This document shows, piece by piece, positions 56,326 to 64,000 of a stretch of 64,000 nucleotides of DNA (within the stretch, counting starts at the first letter, position 1; every line of letters begins with the position of its first letter). The notes under the pieces are model-generated. The model was given only the letters and a program-made list of their open reading frames with translations. It was not told the DNA's origin and made no database searches. Origin of the DNA: Mycolicibacterium flavescens. GTDB taxonomy: Bacteria; Actinomycetota; Actinomycetes; Mycobacteriales; Mycobacteriaceae. The DNA is taken from contig LR134353.1 of assembly GCA_900637135.1 (NCBI GenBank), positions 3,224,001-3,288,000 of the forward strand, written 5' to 3'. The position numbers and the translations under genes are program-made.

Positions 56326-57137
56326 TGCCCGGGCTCGCAGGCAAAGTCGCGTTCATCACGGGTGCGGCGCGCGGGCAGGGCCGCGCGGAGGCGGTGAAGT
56401 TGGCCTCCGACGGCGCCGACATCATCGCCGTCGACCTCTGCGACCAGATCGCCTCGGTGCCTTACCCGTTGGCGACGGCCGACGATCTGGCCGAGACCGT
56501 GAAGCTCGTCGAGGACACGGGCGCGCGAATAGTGGCGCGGCAGGCTGACGTTCGCGACCAGGATGCGCTGGCGTCGGCGTTGCAGGCCGGTGTCGACGAG
56601 TTCGGCCGTCTCGACATCGTCGTCGCCAACGCCGGTATCGCGCCGATGCAGTCGGGCGCCGACGGGTGGCGCGATGTGATCGACGTGAACCTCACCGGCG
56701 TCCATCACACGGTCGAGGTCTCCAAGGCTGCGCTGATCGCCACCGGCGAGGGCGGCTCGATCGTGCTCACCAGTTCGGTCGTGGGCCTGGTCGGAATGGG
56801 CAGCGACGATCCAGGCGCCATTGGCTACGTCGCCGCCAAACACGGCATCGTCGGGTTGATGCGGCTGTATGCCAATCTGCTTGCACCGCACAGTATCCGG
56901 GTCAACTCGGTGCATCCTGCCGGCGTGGACACCCCGATGATCAACAACGAAGCGACGCGGCAGTGGCTGGGCAGCATCGCGGAGAAGAGCCCGCAGGACA
57001 TGGGCAACGCACTTCCGGTGCAGGTGTTGCAACCCGAAGACATCGCCAACGCGGTGGCGTGGCTGGTCTCCGACGCGGCGCGTTACGTCACCGGTGTCGC
57101 GCTTCCCGTCGACGCGGGGTCGGTCAACAAGCGCTGA
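56325..57137 (+). CDS. SDR-family oxidoreductase, mycofactocin-coupled type (Rv2750-like)
   Basis: A 270-residue short-chain dehydrogenase. The nucleotide motif is [13 protein letters not shown], and the catalytic Ser and Tyr-x-x-x-Lys are in LTSSVVG and YVAAKHG. The RGQGR motif and an inserted segment after the second strand ([21 protein letters not shown]) mark the subgroup that holds a non-exchangeable NAD and passes electrons to mycofactocin. The substrate is unknown. Translation is coupled to the ABM gene. Confidence 0.87.
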   Translation: MPGLAGKVAFITGAARGQGRAEAVKLASDGADIIAVDLCDQIASVPYPLATADDLAETVKLVEDTGARIVARQADVRDQDALASALQAGVDEFGRLDIVVANAGIAPMQSGADGWRDVIDVNLTGVHHTVEVSKAALIATGEGGSIVLTSSVVGLVGMGSDDPGAIGYVAAKHGIVGLMRLYANLLAPHSIRVNSVHPAGVDTPMINNEATRQWLGSIAEKSPQDMGNALPVQVLQPEDIANAVAWLVSDAARYVTGVALPVDAGSVNKR

Positions 57138-57157
57138 GCTCTTGCCCGGAAGAAGTG

Positions 57158-57175
57158 CCGCACCTCGGTGCGGCG
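57158..57175 (+). terminator. Hairpin after the SDR gene
   Basis: GCCGCAC and GTGCGGC pair around a CTCG loop about 20 bases after the SDR stop. The 297 bases from here to the rnj stop contain no supportable gene. Confidence 0.5.
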
Positions 57176-57434
57176 AGATGTACCGGCCCCTCGGTCGATG
57201 CTTCGCCGGCGTCGTCGCGGTCGAACGGTTTCCATGTGGCTCGGCACTCGGCAATCGCAGCCGTCGCTTTGTGTCGGCGATCCCTCTCGGACTGCCCAGC
57301 TACGAGCGAAATATTCGTCAGTAGCGAATAATTCGCTCAGAGGCGGGCAGCCCCACAACTGGGTCCCGCGAAGCCTGGTGAGGCTGGACATACCGGCGAC
57401 CGGCACCGCGACGTGACCTAGCCAAACCTAAGAG

Positions 57435-59113
57435 TCATACCTCGATGACGGTCGGCACGATCATCGGTTGGCGCCGATAGACCTCCCCCACCCATTTGCC
57501 GACGGCGCGCCGCGACGCCTGGGCGATGCGGTTGATATCGGTGACCCGTTCGGCCACAAGCGCTTCGAGTGCCTCTTCGACTTTGCGGGTGGCAGGCTCG
57601 AGAGCCTTCGGGTCCTCGGAGAAGCCGCGGGAGTGCAGGTGCGGCGCCGCCGCGGGCTTACCGGTGCCGCGCTGGACGACGACGGTGATGCCGATGAACC
57701 CCGAAGAGAGCGTGAGCCGTTGACCGACCACGGCGTCCCCCACATCGCCGGTGACCAGCCCGTCGACGAACATTTTGCCTGTGGGCACCGCGCCCGCGAT
57801 CGACGCCCGTCCGGCTACCAGGTCGACGCTCACGCCGTTCTCGGCCAGCACGATGTTGTCCTCGGGAACCCCTGTGCGGGCGGCCAAACCGGCGTTGGCA
57901 CGCAACATCCGCCAGGTGCCGTGCACGGGCATCACGTTGCGCGGGCGCACGCCGTTGTAGAGAAACAGCAGTTCACCGGCGTAGGCGTGCCCGGTAACAT
58001 GCACCCGCACTTGCGCATTCGTGACGACACGCGCGCCGATCTTCGCCAGCGCGTCCAGCACCCCGAAGATCGCTTCCTCGTTGCCCGGTATCTGCGACGA
58101 CGACATGATGATGAGGTCGCCCGCAGTCAAGGTGATGCTGCGATGCTCACCGCGCGACATCCGCGACAGCGCCGCCATCGGCTCCCCCTGCGTTCCGGTG
58201 GTGACGAGCACGACGCGTTCAGGTGCCATCATCTCCGCGGCGCCGATGTCGATGATGTCGTCATCGTTTTCCAGCGTGAGGTATCCGAGTTCCTTAGCGA
58301 TTCCCATATTGCGGACCATCGACCGCCCGACGAAGGCCACCTTGCGGCCCAGCGCCACCGACGCGTCGATGATTTGCTGCACGCGACCGACATTGGAGGC
58401 GAAGCAGGCCACGATGACGCGGCCCTGCGCGCTGCGGATCAGCCGGTGCATGTTCGGGCCGATCTCGCTCTCCGACGGCCCCACACCGGGAATCTCGGCA
58501 TTGGTCGAATCGCACAGGAACAGGTCCACCCCGGCATCGCCGAGCCGCGACATACCGGGCAGGTCGGTGGGTTTCCCGTCGGGCGGAGACTGATCGAGCT
58601 TGATGTCGCCGGTATGCAGCACCGTGCCGGCGCCGGTGTGGATCGCGATGGCCAGGCAGCCGGGTATCGAGTGGTTGACCCCGAAGTATTCGCACTCGAA
58701 CACGCCGTGTCTGGAACTCTGGCCCTCGTCGACTTCGACGAACACGGGTTTGATCCGGTGTTCGCGGCACTTCTCGGCCACCAAGGCGAGCGTGAACTTC
58801 GAACCGACCACCGGGATGTCGCGGCGAAGCTTGAGCAGGAACGGGATCGCGCCGATGTGGTCCTCGTGCGCGTGGGTCAGTACCAGCGCCTCCACCTCGT
58901 CGAGGCGGTTCTCGATCAGGCGCAGGTCGGGAAGGATCAGGTCGACGCCGGGCTCGTCGTGGGTGGGGAACAAGACCCCGCAGTCCACGATCAGCAACCG
59001 GCCCAGATGCTCGAATATGGTCATGTTGCGGCCGATTTCGCTGATCCCGCCCAGCGCAGTGACCCGAAGTCCGCCTGGGGCCAGTGGCCCCGGTGGGTTC
59101 AGTTCTTCGTTCA

Positions 59114-59114
<1 letters not shown>
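57435..59114 (-). CDS. rnj: Ribonuclease J
   Basis: A 559-residue metallo-beta-lactamase/beta-CASP ribonuclease with 5'-3' exo- and endonuclease activity for RNA maturation and decay. The zinc motif THAHEDHIGAIP, the later HTGDIKLD and the beta-CASP segment VHVTGHAYAGELLFLY are intact. The start is a GTG that overlaps the dapA stop by one base, so the genes are coupled. Confidence 0.95.
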
Positions 59115-60804
<1,690 letters not shown>

Positions 60805-61031
60805 GGCTCACCCTAACGCGGGCCGTCGGCGATTCCCGTGAGCGCCGAGATTGCGCCGAGCCGATCACCGGATGTGCGGTTTCATCCGCGACTCGCCGGT
60901 CGCACCGGATCAGATCGCACATCGGCGGCGAACCAAGCGAAGAATCCAGGTTTCGACCGCGCGCGGGCCGGGAACAAATCCGTTCTCAATCGGTGTTACC
61001 CAAACGCCGATCTAGAGAGGGAGGGTGACCA

Positions 61032-61331
61032 ATGGCCACCGATTACGACGCACCCCGTGTGAAGGAAACCGACGAAGCGGTCGATGAGTCACTCGAGGCG
61101 ATCGCCGCCCGACGCGGTCAGGCTGACATCGCTGTTCTCGACGTCGATGACGGTGACGCGGTCGACCCGATCATCCTGCCCGATATGGACCTGTCCGGTG
61201 AGGAGCTCACGGTCCGGGTGATCCCGAAGCAGGCCGACGAGTTCACCTGCTCGAGTTGCTTCCTGGTGCAGCACCACAGCCGGCTGGCACTGCAATCCGG
61301 CGACCGCACGATCTGCGCGGACTGCGTCTGA
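61032..61331 (+). CDS. DUF4193 family zinc-ribbon protein
   Basis: A 99-residue acidic protein. The first half is disordered, and the C-terminal half holds CSSC and CADC pairs 22 residues apart, a zinc ribbon. The VDPIILPDMDLSGEELTVRVIPKQADEFTC segment is typical of DUF4193. A GGGAGGG ribosome site precedes the ATG. Function is unknown. In M. tuberculosis the gene I associate with this family (Rv2699c) lies about 55 genes away, so this may be a second copy or a moved gene. Confidence 0.82.
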   Translation: MATDYDAPRVKETDEAVDESLEAIAARRGQADIAVLDVDDGDAVDPIILPDMDLSGEELTVRVIPKQADEFTCSSCFLVQHHSRLALQSGDRTICADCV

Positions 61332-61361
61332 GCGTCGTTTCCGGCCGGGTGTCGGGTTGTG

Positions 61362-62579
61362 TCAACCCGACTCTCGGCGCAAGTCGTCGACCAGGTCCCC
61401 GTTCGCGCCGACCGTGACGACTGACAACCCGAGCCACGACGCCATCGTCCGCAATTCGTCCGCCAACACCGGAGCTACCCGCGACCGCTCTGCGCCCTCC
61501 TCCGCGAACGCACCCACAACGTGCAGGACGCCCGCGGCCCGATCGGCCTTCAAGTCCACCCTTCCGACCAGTTCACCGTCGAGCAGAAACGGCCATACGT
61601 AGTAGCCGTACTGCCGCTTCGGCGCCGGGGTGTAGATCTCGATGCGGTACCTGAAGCCGCCGAACAAGCGCTCCACCCGCGGCCGGAAGAAGATCAGCGG
61701 GTCGAAGGGGCACAGCAGCGCCGTTCCGCGGTCGCGTCGCGGAATGATCTGTCCCGCCCGCAGATACGCCGGTCCCTTCCAACCGTCGACCTCCACCGGT
61801 TCCAGCTCGCCGTCGGCGACCAGTTTCGCGATCGCAGGCTTCACCTGCGCCGGCGACAACCGGAAATAGTCGCGGATGTCCTGCTCGGTGCCCACCCCGA
61901 GAGCGCCCGACGCCCTCAGCACCAACTCCCTGACGGCATCCGCCTCATCGACCTCACGAGCGAACACCTCCGGCGGCAGCACCCGCTCCGACAGGTCGTA
62001 GTGCCGGGCGAATCCGACCCGAGTGGCCGTCGTCAGCACCCCCGAGGCAAACAACGCCTCGGTCACCCACTTCGTGTCGCTGCGGTCCCACCACGGACCC
62101 TTCCGGCCGCGTTGTTCGGCGCCCAGATACGCCTCGATCTCGCCTGCGGTCGACGGGCCCAACTCCGTCACGGCGCTCACCACGTCGTCAACCAGCTTGG
62201 CGTTCTTCTTGACGATCTCCTTGCCCCACCGGCCGTGCGTGTACTCGCGCATCCGCCACCGCATCAGCGGCCAATCGTCGACGGCCATCAGCGCTGCTTC
62301 GTGCGCCCAGTACTCGACCAATATCCGAGGAGCGCGCGCCGAATGACTCCACGCCGCCCGATCGAGCACATCGCGGTCGTACGGGCCGAGCCGGCTGAAC
62401 ACCGGCGCGTAGTGCGCGCGCACCGACACCGACACCGAGTCCAGCTGCAGGACCTGTATCCGAGAGATCAGCCTGCGCAGGTGTGCACGCGTGACGGGGC
62501 CCCGCGGACGCGGCTCGGCGAAGCCCTGCGCGGCGACGGCGACACGGCGGGCCTGATCGGCCGTGAGTCTGGTCGGCAC
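61362..62579 (-). CDS. Winged-helix DNA glycosylase-like protein (AlkZ/YcaQ family)
   Basis: A 405-residue protein of the HTH_42 (DUF1006) family, whose studied members remove alkylated or crosslinked bases from DNA. The catalytic QxD/QxQ motif is present as VLQLDSVSV near residue 45; QxD is the form seen in AlkZ, QxQ in YcaQ. The C-terminal QYGYYVWPFLLDGELVGRVDLKADR is a family hallmark. It starts at a GTG. It lies next to thymidylate genes rather than in a biosynthetic cluster. Confidence 0.85.
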   Translation of the reverse strand: MPTRLTADQARRVAVAAQGFAEPRPRGPVTRAHLRRLISRIQVLQLDSVSVSVRAHYAPVFSRLGPYDRDVLDRAAWSHSARAPRILVEYWAHEAALMAVDDWPLMRWRMREYTHGRWGKEIVKKNAKLVDDVVSAVTELGPSTAGEIEAYLGAEQRGRKGPWWDRSDTKWVTEALFASGVLTTATRVGFARHYDLSERVLPPEVFAREVDEADAVRELVLRASGALGVGTEQDIRDYFRLSPAQVKPAIAKLVADGELEPVEVDGWKGPAYLRAGQIIPRRDRGTALLCPFDPLIFFRPRVERLFGGFRYRIEIYTPAPKRQYGYYVWPFLLDGELVGRVDLKADRAAGVLHVVGAFAEEGAERSRVAPVLADELRTMASWLGLSVVTVGANGDLVDDLRRESG

Positions 62580-62612
62580 GTCTTCATCGTGCCGGACGCC
62601 ACCGACAGTGCG

Positions 62613-63101
62613 TCAGCGCCGCCGGTAGCTGTAGAACCGGTAGCGCAATCCCGAGGTGCTGGTCAGCCAATCCCCCGCCGCACCTAGCCAGGACTCGTCG
62701 AGCACCGGGGCCATCACGTCGGAGTCCTGACGCGGCAGCTCGATCTCGACCTCGGTCACCTCGCAGCGGGTGGCGACCTGCAGGGCAGCCAGGTAGATCT
62801 GCGCGCCGCCGATCACCCAGACCGGGTCATCGGTCAACGCCTCGTCCAGCGACGCCACCACGTCTGCCCCCTCGGCCGCATAGTCGCGCCGGTGGGTGAG
62901 CACCACGTTGCGACGCCCGGGCAACGGACGGACCTTGGCGGGCAGCGACTCCCACGTCAACCTGCCCATCACGACCGTGTGGCCCATCGTCAGTTCCTTG
63001 AATCGGGCCTGGTCCTCGGGCAGGCGCCACGGGATACCGCCGCCGCGGCCGATGACACCAGAACTCGATTGTGCCCAGATGAGCCCGACGTTAGACCGCA
63101 A
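62613..63101 (-). CDS. dfrA: Dihydrofolate reductase
   Basis: A 162-residue enzyme regenerating tetrahydrofolate with NADPH. The [12 protein letters not shown] segment carries the active-site Asp, followed by the NADPH-binding GRLTWESLP and VIGGAQIY. The most likely start is a TTG at 63101 that overlaps the thyA end by 11 bases, since the M. tuberculosis protein begins at the equivalent of VGLIWAQ a few residues in. It forms a thyA-dfrA pair, so the dihydrofolate made by ThyA is recycled by the next gene. Confidence 0.94.
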   Translation of the reverse strand: MRSNVGLIWAQSSSGVIGRGGGIPWRLPEDQARFKELTMGHTVVMGRLTWESLPAKVRPLPGRRNVVLTHRRDYAAEGADVVASLDEALTDDPVWVIGGAQIYLAALQVATRCEVTEVEIELPRQDSDVMAPVLDESWLGAAGDWLTSTSGLRYRFYSYRRR

Positions 63102-63891
63102 CCGGGGCCTTGATCGCCGGATGCGGGTCGTAATTGAGGATGGCCACGTCTTCGTAGGTGTAGTCGAAGATCGAATCGCGCGGCGCCAGAACGAGTTCGG
63201 GGTACGGCCGGGGATCGCGGCTGAGCTGCAACTGCACCTGCTCGACGTGATTGTCGTAGATATGGCAGTCGCCGCCCGTCCAGATGAACTCCCCGACCTC
63301 GAGCCCGGCCTGCGCGGCCATCATGTGGGTCAGCAGCGCGTAGCTGGCGATGTTGAACGGCACCCCGAGGAACAGGTCGGCGCTGCGCTGATACAGCTGG
63401 CACGACAGTTTGCCGTCGGCGACGTAGAACTGGAAGAACGCGTGGCACGGCGGCAACGCCATCTGCGGGATCTCCCCGACGTTCCAGGCCGAGACGATGT
63501 TGCGGCGCGAGTCGGGATCGGACTTCAGCAACTCCAGCGCGGCGCTGATCTGGTCGATGTGCTCGCCCGACGGCGTCGGCCACGATCGCCACTGCACCCC
63601 GTACACGGGGCCCAGATCCCCTGTCGGAGAAGCCCATTCGTCCCAGATGGTGACACCGCGCTCCTGTAGCCAGCGCACGTTCGAGTCGCCGCGCAGGAAC
63701 CACAGCAGCTCGTAGACGATCGACTTGGTGTGCACCTTTTTGGTGGTGATGAGCGGAAAGCCGGCCGCGAGGTCGTAGCGCATCTGGTGGCCGAACACGC
63801 TGCGGGTGCCGGTACCGGTGCGGTCCGACTTGGGGGTCCCGCGCTCCATCACCAGCCGCAGAAGATCCTCGTACGGGGTGGCGATCGGCAC
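63091..63891 (-). CDS. thyA: Thymidylate synthase ThyA
   Basis: A 266-residue enzyme making dTMP from dUMP and methylene-tetrahydrofolate. The nucleophile is Cys149 in [31 protein letters not shown] and DCHIYDNH are conserved substrate motifs. The GTG at 63891 opens [11 protein letters not shown]; further upstream the frame runs without family similarity. It is upstream of and overlaps dfrA. Confidence 0.96.
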   Translation of the reverse strand: MPIATPYEDLLRLVMERGTPKSDRTGTGTRSVFGHQMRYDLAAGFPLITTKKVHTKSIVYELLWFLRGDSNVRWLQERGVTIWDEWASPTGDLGPVYGVQWRSWPTPSGEHIDQISAALELLKSDPDSRRNIVSAWNVGEIPQMALPPCHAFFQFYVADGKLSCQLYQRSADLFLGVPFNIASYALLTHMMAAQAGLEVGEFIWTGGDCHIYDNHVEQVQLQLSRDPRPYPELVLAPRDSIFDYTYEDVAILNYDPHPAIKAPVAV

Positions 63892-63934
63892 GTCGGTCAG
63901 CTTACTTCCAGACCCGGCGAGTAGAACGGAGGCC

Positions 63935-64000
63935 ATGCCGAGCATCTCCGCGACCGTCACGACTCCTGACGGCACCTGCCCCGTGACCCTGCACACCCCG
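63935..64000 (+). CDS. Dienelactone hydrolase-like protein (Rv2765-like), 5' end only
   Basis: The ATG at 63935 opens [22 protein letters not shown], which runs off the window. This resembles the N-terminal strand of mycobacterial dienelactone-hydrolase family proteins, and such a gene is divergent from thyA in M. tuberculosis. Only 22 residues are visible, with GGAGG immediately upstream. Confidence 0.55.
   Translation, partial: MPSISATVTTPDGTCPVTLHTP

Noticed and set aside
57083..57406. A 107-codon minus-strand frame after the SDR gene
   Set aside because: It overlaps the SDR 3' end and a hairpin, has no start signal and a low-complexity Arg run; it looks like a chance opening in GC-rich DNA.
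57413..57431. Sequence resembling an IdeR iron box (minus strand TTAGGTTTGGCTAGGTCAC)
   Set aside because: The first 13 positions match the 19-base consensus well, but the second half is lost and the site lies between two converging gene ends, where a repressor has no obvious target.

Overview
The window is chromosomal DNA of a high-GC actinobacterium, almost certainly a mycobacterium of the Mycolicibacterium (rapid-grower) type. Gene order follows the sigB-ideR-sthA-lexA-hflX-miaB-recA-pspA-ftsK-dapA-thyX-dfrA-thyA stretch known from M. tuberculosis (about Rv2708c to Rv2765). The large insertion next to recA is a group 1h [NiFe]-hydrogenase operon, the same neighbourhood as in M. smegmatis. 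Gene names come from protein motifs and synteny read by eye; no database search was possible.

Layout. 1-8.7 kb: a DUF3039 gene (3' end cut), a DUF3099 membrane protein, sigB behind a SigE/SigH-type promoter, ideR, a DUF4192 gene, sthA, a PAC2-family gene, an alpha/beta hydrolase, a PhzF-like gene and nrdR. 8.9-12.4 kb: the SOS pair chiZ/lexA with LexA boxes, and a large LGFP-repeat surface protein. 12.4-15.5 kb: an AT-richer gap, a biotin-sulfoxide-reductase-like molybdoenzyme and a CsbD-like stress protein. 15.5-24.2 kb: hflX-dapF-miaA and flanking genes, a DUF349 protein and miaB. 24.3-28.3 kb: a gluABCD-type glutamate ABC transporter and a luciferase-like oxidoreductase. 28.4-31.2 kb: recX and recA; recA carries a 364-residue LAGLIDADG intein at the M. 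leprae-type position, and its upstream region has both a LexA box and a PafBC-type damage promoter.

31.3-46.9 kb: one tightly overlapping, co-directional hydrogenase operon. In order it holds hypA, hypB, hhyS, hhyL, an NifU/Rieske-like Fe-S protein, three or four genes of unknown role, a tiny membrane protein, a maturation protease without an ordinary start codon, hypC, hypF, another unknown gene, two SIS-domain genes (one fused to a HypC-like module), hypE, a second hypC and hypD. Together they should build and mature an enzyme able to oxidise trace H2 and pass electrons to the respiratory chain. The unknown genes inside this operon are the best candidates for undescribed biology in the window.

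46.9-64 kb: a disordered-protein gene, DUF3046, a glycosyltransferase-like gene and ephG. The envelope-stress operon clgR-pspA-(Rv2743c-like) follows, preceded by a cinA remnant with an internal deletion. Then come divergent pgsA/argA, ftsK, small metabolic genes, rnj-dapA-thyX, a DUF4193 gene, an AlkZ/YcaQ-like glycosylase gene, thyA-dfrA and the first codons of a dienelactone-hydrolase-like gene. At least a dozen genes have a TANNNT hexamer 5-8 nt before the start codon, a pattern of leaderless transcription that also settles several start codons. No rRNA, tRNA, CRISPR array, prophage or insertion sequence was seen.
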